From Microbacterium sp. Yaish 1 (GTDB lineage: Bacteria > Actinomycetota > Actinomycetes > Actinomycetales > Microbacteriaceae), in assembly GCF_002245215.1 (NCBI RefSeq), contig NZ_NPMR01000002.1:845556-909555 (forward strand): a DNA stretch of 64,000 bases. Direction: 5' to 3'. The translations under genes were made by a program, and so were the position numbers. The notes below the pieces were generated by a model. It made no database searches, was not told the DNA's origin, and saw only the letters and a program-made list of their open reading frames with translations. Below, piece by piece: positions 44,064 to 51,373 of this stretch (positions within the stretch are counted from its first letter, which is position 1; each line of letters begins with the position of its first letter).

Positions 44064-44883
44064 ACGACACCTCCGGGACCAACCGGTAGGGCTCGGCAGC
44101 GTCGATACCCGCAGCCGCGAACTCTCCTCGAACCGCCGCAGCCAACGATTCCCGTGCGCTCAGCCGGCTGCGGAGAGCGCGTGCCACGCAGGCTGCGCGC
44201 ACCTGTCCGGCGCTGTCACGCGCCGGGCCCTCGATCCACGAGACGCCGGAGCCGTGGATCTTGGCGAACAGGGAGTGCCGCGGCGCCGAGGTGAAGAACC
44301 GCGCGAGAGCCCCCTCACCCAGCGCCTCGAGCACCGGCTCGAGGTCGCTTCGCGAAAGATAGATGGTGAAGGCGTCGGGTCGGGGGTACTCCTCTTTCAC
44401 GCTGAGCGCCTTGACGATGTAGCGCGTGGTGACCTCCCCTACTGCCCGGGCGAGCATGCGGCCCGCCTCCGGTGCGGCATCCCGAGCGACGGGCACATAG
44501 ACCCGGACACCCTGATCCGGCGGTTCAGACGGCGACAGCAGCCCCGCGAACGCCGGCGACAACCGGTCACGGATGGCTGGCAGCGAAAGGACTCCGTCCG
44601 CGACGACGTCGCGTGCGTCGACCCGCACGCGCAAGCCCGCCTTCTCGAAGATCGACGTACCGGCGCCGGGCGATTCGAGAGGCCGCCACCCTTCCTCGTT
44701 GCGGGTCACGCGGCCGAAGATCTCCGCAGCCGAGAAAGCGTGTCGCGAAGAACGCGCGTGATCCGAGCTCGGCGCCCGGCGCAGGTGGAGCACCGCGTAG
44801 AGCTGGCGAACGAGAGCCGCTTCATCGGTCACCGTGAGGCCGTCGGTGAACCGCTCGACCTCCGACACGATCGCATCGATCAT
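44053..44883 (-). CDS. HopA1-like protein, putative class V lanthipeptide lyase (LxmY/SprH3-like)
   Basis: 276 residues from the ATG at 44883, overlapping the kinase stop by 4 bp. C-terminal half shows the HopA1 effector-family pattern: RYIVKALSVKEEYPRPDAFTIYLSRSDLEPV, HSLFAKIHGSGVSWIEGP and the R...A..RALRSRL helix. In class V lanthipeptides a HopA1-domain protein eliminates phosphate from phospho-Ser/Thr. The adjacency of an APH-type kinase makes this role likely. Confidence 0.83.
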   Translation of the reverse strand: MIDAIVSEVERFTDGLTVTDEAALVRQLYAVLHLRRAPSSDHARSSRHAFSAAEIFGRVTRNEEGWRPLESPGAGTSIFEKAGLRVRVDARDVVADGVLSLPAIRDRLSPAFAGLLSPSEPPDQGVRVYVPVARDAAPEAGRMLARAVGEVTTRYIVKALSVKEEYPRPDAFTIYLSRSDLEPVLEALGEGALARFFTSAPRHSLFAKIHGSGVSWIEGPARDSAGQVRAACVARALRSRLSARESLAAAVRGEFAAAGIDAAEPYRLVPEVSYAG

Positions 44884-45956
44884 GCGGCGCCGCTCTTCGC
44901 ACGGATCCAGGCGTAGGAAGCGTCGAGCCCCCAGGGCCGCAAGAGCACGGAGGGGTTCTTGACGAACGCACACCCCATGACGGAGAAGGCGCGCCCGACA
45001 CGCGTCTCGCCGTGGAGGTGGTGAGCGAGCGCACCCGCCCGGTGAAGCAGATGCACACCGACGAAGGATGCGGTTCGCGACAGGAAATCTTCCGGGTCGG
45101 AGAGCTGGCCGCCCAGCGCACGGGCGGTCGCCCGGTATCCCGCGATGGCCGACCGGGCGCGGCCATGCAACCGTCCGGCGACACTCGGAATGAAGTCCGA
45201 CATCTTCTCGTCGGTTCCGGGAGGCGATTCGATGACGACGTACTCGATCATCGAGCCGAGCAGGGACCCGAGATCGAACAGCGGGTCGCCGACGCGAGAC
45301 AGTTCGAAGTCGATGAATCTGACGTCGGATGCGGGGTCGACGAGGATGTTGTCGAGACGTGCATCTCCGTGGACGAGCGATGTCTCCCGCGCATCCGTGA
45401 GGTCGGCCAGGCGTGCCGTGACGGCGGGGTCGGCGTGAATCGTGCGAATGACCTGCAACTGCCCGGGTGTAGACGTGACCAGGTCGTCGGGATGGAGCGG
45501 CTCGTCATCGGGAACCAGATCGGCGAACGGACCGAGCAGCCGTGACGCCCATTCCGGCAGCCGCCGCGTGCCGGCGTGAACGCGGGCGAGCTGAGCACCG
45601 AGGGAGGCCCATGCTCCCGGCAACTCCCCCAGCGAGTCCCACGCCGCGCGCGCTGTCGGGTACGGCAGGAACTCCGTGACGAGGATGTCGCTGCGACGGT
45701 CATGGGCGATGCATCGCGGCGCGATGTCGGCGATACCCCCTTCACCCAGCAGTTGATACACGAGCCCTTCGGTAAGCAGCGCGCCGTCGCCGGCGGGCGT
45801 CCGCTTCTTCCCGCGCTTGAGAAGCAGTTCGCGCCCGTCCCGAGTTCGGGCGCGAACCACTTCGTTCCGCTCGTCGTGCAGAGGCGTGACCGCGGGGTCC
45901 GAAATGCCGAGCGATGCCAGGTAGCGCATCCAGTCGAAGTCGGACTGCTCGGTCAT
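44880..45956 (-). CDS. APH-family phosphotransferase, putative class V lanthipeptide kinase (LxmK-like)
   Basis: 358 residues. Kinase-like fold of the aminoglycoside-phosphotransferase family: LLLKRGKKR (Lys near 47), Brenner motif HGDARLDN (Asp198, Asn203) and IDFELSRVGDPLFDLG (metal Asp216). All catalytic residues are present, so it should be active. In lexapeptide and pristinin systems a kinase of this family phosphorylates precursor Ser/Thr. First enzyme gene after the precursor; a 7-bp hairpin lies in the 73-base gap. Confidence 0.85.
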   Translation of the reverse strand: MTEQSDFDWMRYLASLGISDPAVTPLHDERNEVVRARTRDGRELLLKRGKKRTPAGDGALLTEGLVYQLLGEGGIADIAPRCIAHDRRSDILVTEFLPYPTARAAWDSLGELPGAWASLGAQLARVHAGTRRLPEWASRLLGPFADLVPDDEPLHPDDLVTSTPGQLQVIRTIHADPAVTARLADLTDARETSLVHGDARLDNILVDPASDVRFIDFELSRVGDPLFDLGSLLGSMIEYVVIESPPGTDEKMSDFIPSVAGRLHGRARSAIAGYRATARALGGQLSDPEDFLSRTASFVGVHLLHRAGALAHHLHGETRVGRAFSVMGCAFVKNPSVLLRPWGLDASYAWIRAKSGAA

Positions 45957-45990
45957 GGGTCTCCTCAGACTCGCGCGTTCTCGGGACGTG

Positions 45991-46012
45991 CGCGCCGCAC
46001 GGTGTCGGCGCG
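45991..46012 (-). terminator. small hairpin between class V precursor and kinase genes
   Basis: Arms CGCGCCG and CGGCGCG, 8-base loop. Placed as an attenuator between precursor and enzymes, like the stronger hairpin in the class II locus. Confidence 0.5.
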
Positions 46013-46029
46013 ATCGGCGGGGGGAACCG

Positions 46030-46359
46030 TCAGCACTTGAGCAGCCACGTCGCGCACTTCAGGACGACCGTGGTGCGGATCACGATGCCGCCCATCTCAG
46101 GGGCGATGTACTCGTCTCCGAGCATGTCGCTGATGTGAGCCTCGAAGGCGTCGACGTCCTCGATGAGCGCTCGACCGTGCTCTGCGACGGCGACGTCGGC
46201 CGCGCGACGGATGAAGTCGAGGTAGTCGCGCTCCTCCGGCGTGAGCGAGTTGCGGAACTCGTGGAACTTGGACGTGAATTCAGCCAGCCGGCTGCTCTCC
46301 GGGTCGCACAGCACCTGGAGCTCGGCGTCGAGATCGACGGTGTCAAGAATGAGTGACAT
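46030..46359 (-). CDS. class V lanthipeptide precursor with double-glycine leader (predicted)
   Basis: 109 residues from the ATG at 46359, behind an excellent AAGGAGG. The long acidic, helical leader (1-91) ends in APEMGG. The predicted core is IVIRTTVVLKCATWLLKC (92-109): Thr96, Thr97 and Thr104 can be dehydrated; Cys102 can form a methyllanthionine; C-terminal Cys109 can be decarboxylated and joined to Thr104 as AviMeCys in a six-residue ring (TWLLKC). First gene of the operon with kinase, HopA1-like and decarboxylase genes. The leader also holds one Cys (18). The cleavage site is inferred from the GG; no protease gene is in the operon. Confidence 0.8.
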   Translation of the reverse strand: MSLILDTVDLDAELQVLCDPESSRLAEFTSKFHEFRNSLTPEERDYLDFIRRAADVAVAEHGRALIEDVDAFEAHISDMLGDEYIAPEMGGIVIRTTVVLKCATWLLKC

Positions 46360-46429
46360 CTTTCCTCCTTGTGAACACACGCAACGAGTTGTTACGTGAC
46401 GCAAAATTAGCGCCGTCGAATTCACCCGA

Positions 46430-46994
46430 CTAGAGACGTTCGTAGCGGCTTGTTTCCCCCGCCCGGCGCAGATTCTCGAGGAGTTCCCGCTGGCTCTGAC
46501 CGTCGACGGATGCCGCCCATGCCGGCGTACCGGGTGCACTGCGCCACGATTCCGCGAGCGGACTGTTGTCGACCGTGTCGAACCCGAGATCGTCGTAGAG
46601 ACGGGTGACGAATGCGACGGCATCCGGAAAGTCGCTGGATACAGAGAGAGCTTTCCGGTCCGTCGCACCGCGAGGCCGGGCGAGCCGCACCAGCGCGGGG
46701 AGCGCGTCGCTCGGAACGCGCAGCGGTATCCGCGGATGAAACTGGATGTGGCTGAAGGCTTTGACGATTCTGGAGTCCGGCAGCTGACGGGAATGCGAGG
46801 AACGCGACATCCGACTCCGCCGCCGCATCACTCACAGTCTCCGCACGCACCCGTGGCCCCATCTCCCCCACCAATCCGCGAAGAGTGTGCGGGCCGCGAG
46901 AGTTGGCCAGGATGACGTCGTACCCGGCAGCGGACGCTGCGCGCGCGAACGTGCTGCCGGCCTGACCGGCCCCGAGGACGCCGATCGTCGTCAC
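46430..46994 (-). pseudogene. broken F420-dependent NADP oxidoreductase
   Basis: The N-terminal 70 residues (start MTTIGVLGAGQAGSTFARAA, NADP-binding) are in one frame and stop making sense after DVAFLAFP. The C-terminal half (RQLPDSRIVKAFSHIQF to TSRYERL) continues in another frame. About 30-40 residues found in intact relatives between these points are missing. A deletion with frameshift is the simplest reading. Overlaps the SDR stop by 4 bp, so it was an operon partner of that gene. Confidence 0.8.
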
Positions 46995-47677
46995 CAGCTC
47001 AGCACCCCGGCCTCATCCTGCAGCGTCCCGGTCGGCCCCGTCGCGTCAATGGTCGCGAGCTTCACGACGGCGCGCGCGGCTTCGTCGACAGGACGACCGC
47101 CCTCGAAGGCGGCGGTCATGTCGGTCGCGGTGTAGCCCGGCTCGATCGCGTTGATGCGCATGTCCGGGTTCGCCTTGGCGTACTGGAGGGTGAGCATCGT
47201 CGCCGCTGCCTTGGACGCCGCGTACACCGCGTTCGTGAGGTGGTACTCGGGTCGGTCGGGGTTGGTGACGGCCCAGAACGAGCCGGCGCTGCTCGAGACC
47301 GTCACGACGACCGGATTCGTCGAACCGCGAAGCAGCGGCAGCGCCGCCTCGGTGACGCGCACGACTCCGACGGCGTTGGTATCGAACCCGCGCAGTGCCA
47401 GCGGACCGCCGACCGGCTCGAACTCCTGGATGCCGGCGTTGTTGACCAGCACGTCCAACCGCCCTTCGGCAGCGGCGATGACCTCGAGCGCGCGGGCGAC
47501 CGAATCGTCGTCGGTCACGTCGAGCTGCACGAACCGCGCCCCGATTCGTTGCGCCGCGTCCTGCCCCCGTTCGGGGGTACGCGCGCCGACGTAGACGACG
47601 TGACCGAGCTCCTGCAACTGCTTGGCGGTCTCGAATCCGATGCCCTTGTTCGCACCGGTGACCAGAACAACACCCAC
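46991..47677 (-). CDS. short-chain dehydrogenase/reductase
   Basis: 228 residues, GTG behind TAGGAGATC. Cofactor motif TGANKGIG (7-14), NNAGIQ (about 85-90), Ser in VSSSAGSF and catalytic YAASKAA. A classical SDR of the carbonyl-reductase kind; substrate unknown. Divergent from an MmyB-type regulator that probably controls it. Confidence 0.93.
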   Translation of the reverse strand: MGVVLVTGANKGIGFETAKQLQELGHVVYVGARTPERGQDAAQRIGARFVQLDVTDDDSVARALEVIAAAEGRLDVLVNNAGIQEFEPVGGPLALRGFDTNAVGVVRVTEAALPLLRGSTNPVVVTVSSSAGSFWAVTNPDRPEYHLTNAVYAASKAAATMLTLQYAKANPDMRINAIEPGYTATDMTAAFEGGRPVDEAARAVVKLATIDATGPTGTLQDEAGVLSW

Positions 47678-47724
47678 GACGATCTCCTAGAAATATGTCT
47701 CGTTGAAGCGATGTTCTCGACGCT

Positions 47725-48600
47725 ATGCACGTCATGGAGGTCCAGCCAGGATCCGCTTCGGACCGGGGTCTGTCAGGACCCCCTCTGCGCGGGGCTCTCC
47801 CGAACACCGGTGGTCTCGCGAAGGAACGGGCGAACCCCCTCGGCAGCTACCTGCGGGCGCGCCGGGAGCGCGTCACGCCCGAGCAGGCCGGTATCGCCGC
47901 AAGCGGGGCCCGGCGCGTGCCTGGACTCCGGCGCGAAGAGCTCGCCATGCTCGCGGGCATCAGCGCGGACTATTACCTGCGTCTCGAGCGCGGTCGTGAC
48001 CGTCATCCCTCCGGGCAGGTACTCGATGCTCTGGCTGGTGCACTGCGTCTCGACGCGGACGAAGCCGCGCATCTCCACGTCCTCGCGTCTCAGCCCGTTG
48101 CTCGTCGGCGGGGCGCCTCGCGGGACACGGCGGTTCCGCCCAGCGCGACCGACCTTCTGCATTCGCTTCCGCACCCGGCGTTCATCGAGGACAGGTACCT
48201 CACCGTCATCGACGCGAACGAACACGCCGTCGCGCTCGATCCCCGGCTCGCACCCGGCCGGAACCAGCTGCGCGACCTGATCCTCGATGCCGACGAACGA
48301 GCCATGTACCCGGATGCCGACCTCGCCGCCGCGTGCCTCATCGCGAGCCTGCGGCACAGCATCGGCAACGACCTCGCCGATCCTCGATTCGTCCAGCTGA
48401 CCGACGAGTTGCACGATGCGAGCGAGACGTTTCGCCGCACGTGGTCACGTCATGATGTTCGGGCTCAGCGCGGGGCGACCCTGCGGCTCATCCACCCCGT
48501 CGACGGTGAGCTGCACCTCAACCGCGAGCAGCTCGCCATCAACGCGACCGCGGGGTTGAAGCTGGTCGTGTACAGCCCGGTTCGGATGACCGCGCCCTAG
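47725..48600 (+). CDS. XRE-family regulator with MmyB-like ligand domain
   Basis: 291 residues from ATG 47725 (47734 also possible; conserved homology begins near NPLGSYLRARRERV). Helix-turn-helix RVPGLRREELAMLAGISADYYLRLERGR followed by the MmyB-like domain with PAFIEDRYLTVIDANEHAVAL and a C-terminal WSRHDVR...HPVDGELHLNREQL. These regulators usually repress an adjacent oxidoreductase, here the divergent SDR. Its end overlaps the convergent VOC gene by 4 bp. Confidence 0.9.
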   Translation: MHVMEVQPGSASDRGLSGPPLRGALPNTGGLAKERANPLGSYLRARRERVTPEQAGIAASGARRVPGLRREELAMLAGISADYYLRLERGRDRHPSGQVLDALAGALRLDADEAAHLHVLASQPVARRRGASRDTAVPPSATDLLHSLPHPAFIEDRYLTVIDANEHAVALDPRLAPGRNQLRDLILDADERAMYPDADLAAACLIASLRHSIGNDLADPRFVQLTDELHDASETFRRTWSRHDVRAQRGATLRLIHPVDGELHLNREQLAINATAGLKLVVYSPVRMTAP

Positions 48601-49088
48601 GCGTTCTGTGAGGCCGCCCATGCGGCCACGCGACGAGCGCTCTCCTCTTCTGAGATATCGACGGTGCGCGTCATGATCGACCAGCGAACACCGAAGGGGT
48701 CGCGGGCGCTTGCGTAACGGTCGCCCGAAGCGAAGTCCGTCGTCGGTTCCCGCACGACTGCTCCGGCTGCTTCGGCCGATGCGACGACCTCATCGACATC
48801 GCGCACGTACAGGCCGAGCGAGTAGCAATCATCGTCTCCTGCGGGTGGGGCGACGAGGTTGTAGTCGGAATGAGGCTCACCGATCTGCAGCTGTCCGTGC
48901 CCGAAGTCGAGCACCGCGTGGACCACGATGCCGTTCATCTCGGTGACGTCCACCACACGGGCACCGAGCGCGTCACGGTAGAAGCCGATCGCTTCGCGGG
49001 CGTTCGGGATCGCGAGGAACGGGGTGAGGCTGCTCACGCCCTTCGGGGTGCCGTGGTCGGTGTGCTCTCCGTGTGCTGCGTATGCCAT
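48597..49088 (-). CDS. VOC-superfamily (glyoxalase/PhnB-like) protein
   Basis: 163 residues from the ATG at 49088. Two beta-alpha-beta-beta-beta modules: SLTPFLAIPNAREAIGFYRDALGARVV and SLGLYVRDVDEVVASAEAAGA, ending with DPFGVRWSIMTR. PhnB-like; may bind metal and act in lyase, dioxygenase or resistance roles. Substrate not predictable. Confidence 0.9.
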   Translation of the reverse strand: MAYAAHGEHTDHGTPKGVSSLTPFLAIPNAREAIGFYRDALGARVVDVTEMNGIVVHAVLDFGHGQLQIGEPHSDYNLVAPPAGDDDCYSLGLYVRDVDEVVASAEAAGAVVREPTTDFASGDRYASARDPFGVRWSIMTRTVDISEEESARRVAAWAASQNA

Positions 49089-49162
49089 GCCTCGAAAACT
49101 ACGGATAGCGGGGACGCCTGCGCTTGAAGATTCGCGCCACATCGACTCGATAGGGTTCCGAG

Positions 49163-49963
49163 ATGACCTCGAACCCGGCACCGTCGCGTGGCGTGCTGTA
49201 TCCGGGCGACCTTCCCACCTTTCATCGAGAGCCAGCGACCGGCGACATCGCGACGCTCGTGCGGTGGTTCTGGATCCCCGAATGGGACATCGAGCCCGGA
49301 CGCACCTCACGTCAGCACGTGATCGGGTTCCCGGCGTGCAACCTCGTCGTCGAGGGCACGACGACAGGGCTGGCAGGGCCGACGACGCGTGCGTCTTACC
49401 GAGACTTGTCGGGCAGAGGATGGGCTGTCGGCGCTGTCTTGCGACCTGCCGCAGTACCTGCGGTGGTGGGCGATCCCGCAGAGCTTCGCGACACGTACCG
49501 AAGCGTGGAACTCCCGGGTCTCACCGCTGCGGTCAGATCCGCGATGACCGCTGACGCGCCTGCGAAGGATCGCTACGCTGCGGCGACAACCGCCTTCGCC
49601 GACTGGCTGCTGGGCCACGTCTCCGACCCCAGCGAGGAGGCTCTCCTCGCGAACCGCCTGGTCGAGAAGGCCGAAACCGATCCACAGCTGACGACCGTCA
49701 AGGAACTCGCCGCAGAACTCAGCATCTCCACGCGCACTCTCCAGCGTCTCGCCGTGAAGTATGTCGGCCTCCCGCCGGCAGCCCTGATCCGGCGCCGACG
49801 GCTTCAAGAGGCGGCAGAGAAACTCCGCCGAGACCCTCATCTGGACATCACCGCGCTCGCTCACGAATCCGGCTACGCAGATCACGCCCACCTCACCAAC
49901 GACTTCCGGAGCAGTCTCGGATTCACGCCCAGCAATTACCGGAGAGCGCTTCCAGCCGACTGA
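49163..49963 (+). CDS. AraC-family transcriptional regulator
   Basis: 266 residues. N-terminal sensor domain resembling DUF6597 (WFWIPEWDIEPG, NLVVEGTTTGL) and C-terminal double helix-turn-helix with TLQRLAVKYVGLPPAALIRRRRLQEAAEKL and ALAHESGYADHAHLTNDFRSSLGFTPSNYRR. TAGGGT lies shortly before the ATG and no Shine-Dalgarno is evident. Divergent from the VOC gene, a possible target. Confidence 0.92.
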   Translation: MTSNPAPSRGVLYPGDLPTFHREPATGDIATLVRWFWIPEWDIEPGRTSRQHVIGFPACNLVVEGTTTGLAGPTTRASYRDLSGRGWAVGAVLRPAAVPAVVGDPAELRDTYRSVELPGLTAAVRSAMTADAPAKDRYAAATTAFADWLLGHVSDPSEEALLANRLVEKAETDPQLTTVKELAAELSISTRTLQRLAVKYVGLPPAALIRRRRLQEAAEKLRRDPHLDITALAHESGYADHAHLTNDFRSSLGFTPSNYRRALPAD

Positions 49964-50019
49964 CCGGAGCCGTGAGCACCGCCGTCGGGTGATCACCGGC
50001 GATGCAGCCAGCGCGAGGG

Positions 50020-50100
50020 CCAGCAGAACCTCCGGCTGCTCCATCAGGGCCTGAGCGAGTGACAGCTTCTGCTTCATCCCGAGCGAATAGTTGGCATCCT
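50020..50100 (-). pseudogene. fragment of an ABC transporter ATPase
   Basis: One frame reads NYSLGMKQKLSLAQALMEQPEVLL, the signature-motif region of BcrA-type ATPases, closely like that of the immunity ATPase at 19485. The Walker B sequence that should follow is lost and no other parts of the gene remain. A small relic of a deleted transporter. Confidence 0.6.
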
Positions 50101-50187
50101 CCGCTCAGTGACCAGGCCTACGGCACCCATACCCCGCCAACATTGGCAAGCTGAATCCCACCGCCCGCGACGAATAGGCTAAACAGC

Positions 50188-51054
50188 ATGAGTTGGAGGG
50201 TGCGTTACAAGAGTGCGGCCTATCGAGTTCGCCACTCGGAGCGCATTACCGTCGAGAATCTCGGGCCGCTGCATCGCGGGTCTCCGATGCTCGAGTGGGG
50301 CTCGGTCACGAAGACGGTCACCGCTCGGATCGCGCAGCAACTGGACCGCGCCGAGATCATTGACCTCTCGGCTCCGGTAAGCGAGTACCTGCCGAAAACC
50401 GGTCTGCCCCGCAACGTCGATGTGCGCTCGTTGGTGACCCACACCTCGGGCCTGGCCAGGCTTCCTTCACGGATGATCGAGACGATCGCCGAAGCCCGCG
50501 ACCCCTACGCGAAGTACACCACGGACTATTTCGATTCCGAGGTATTGCCGGATCTGTCGACCCAACACGGTGGGCACGTCGGCATCTTCGAGTACTCGAA
50601 CCTTGGCTACGCGGTGCTGACGCGTGTGCTCGAGGTCACGACAGGTCTCGACTGGTGGACGCTCGCGAAGGAGTACGTCTTCGACCCGCTCGACATCACG
50701 GACGTGTCGACGTCCCCCGAGCCGGGGCGTGTGCCCGTTCTGCGCACCTGGGCGGGGGGCGTTCGCGAGCAGTGGAGGGATCCTGGACCATTCGTCGGGG
50801 CCGGGGGCTTGCATGGAACTTTCGATGCGCTCGAGCGGTACGCCACTTCCATCACGCGGCAGACGCCGGGAGAGAAGCCGCTGGGCTGGATGGAAGATTC
50901 ATCGTTGTGCTGGCATAACGGCCATAACCGAGACCATGGGTCATTCGTCGGCGTCACGCACGATGGCGCGCGAGTCATCACTGTGCACACCCTGGGATAC
51001 AGCGCGGGACGTGCCGACCGGATCGCTGCACGGTTGGAGCGGACCACGTCGTGA
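50188..51054 (+). CDS. class C beta-lactamase-fold serine hydrolase
   Basis: 288 residues. SxxK nucleophile motif SVTK (about 39-42), YxN in EYSNLGY, THTSG and a late WHNGHN that takes the place of the KTG/HTG triad. The stretch before SVTK is short for the family and there is no signal peptide, so this is an intracellular or N-terminally shortened member. Substrate unknown. Lies just outside the tRNA-Pro island. Confidence 0.85.
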   Translation: MSWRVRYKSAAYRVRHSERITVENLGPLHRGSPMLEWGSVTKTVTARIAQQLDRAEIIDLSAPVSEYLPKTGLPRNVDVRSLVTHTSGLARLPSRMIETIAEARDPYAKYTTDYFDSEVLPDLSTQHGGHVGIFEYSNLGYAVLTRVLEVTTGLDWWTLAKEYVFDPLDITDVSTSPEPGRVPVLRTWAGGVREQWRDPGPFVGAGGLHGTFDALERYATSITRQTPGEKPLGWMEDSSLCWHNGHNRDHGSFVGVTHDGARVITVHTLGYSAGRADRIAARLERTTS

Positions 51055-51175
51055 TTCCTACGTCGGCGAGCCTCTCGTCAGTGTCGCGGTCATAAACGGG
51101 AGGGTCCCACTTCGGCAGCGGCCGGATCGAGTGGGTCGAGCGACTGGACCAGCGGCGATCGTTCCCTGACATAAC

Positions 51176-51211
51176 GAAGCCCTGATGAGATTTGATCCTC
51201 ATCAGGGCTTC
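51176..51211 (-). terminator. hairpin left of the island (original tRNA-Pro terminator)
   Basis: Perfect 14-bp stem GAAGCCCTGATGAG / CTCATCAGGGCTTC with an 8-base loop. It has the position and similar sequence of the hairpin at 60525-60559 beside the intact tRNA. Presumably the tRNA terminator left behind when the island inserted. Confidence 0.75.
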
Positions 51212-51216
51212 AGACC

Positions 51217-51256
51217 GTCGGGATGACAGGATTTGAACCTGCGACCCCTTGACCCC
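51217..51256 (-). repeat. left attachment repeat (tRNA-Pro 3' half copy)
   Basis: Forty bases identical to 60564-60603, covering the tRNA 3' end through the T arm to the anticodon loop. Beyond 51256 the similarity stops, so this is only a partial tRNA. Confidence 0.92.
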
Positions 51257-51373
51257 AGGTGGCAGAAGTAGTACTCATAGCCCACCTGACCTGGGGTTTT
51301 GTCTTTCAGGAGCGTGCTCTGCGCGTCACGTTTTGCAGGCTTTGCAGACTGTTGGTCACCTGATTGGTCCACT

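Noticed and set aside
46430..46994. The F420-linked oxidoreductase as the dehydroalanine reductase (LxmJ-type) of the class V operon
   Set aside because: It belongs with the SDR as an NADP/F420 oxidoreductase of the Fno kind, not the LxmJ family, and it is broken.
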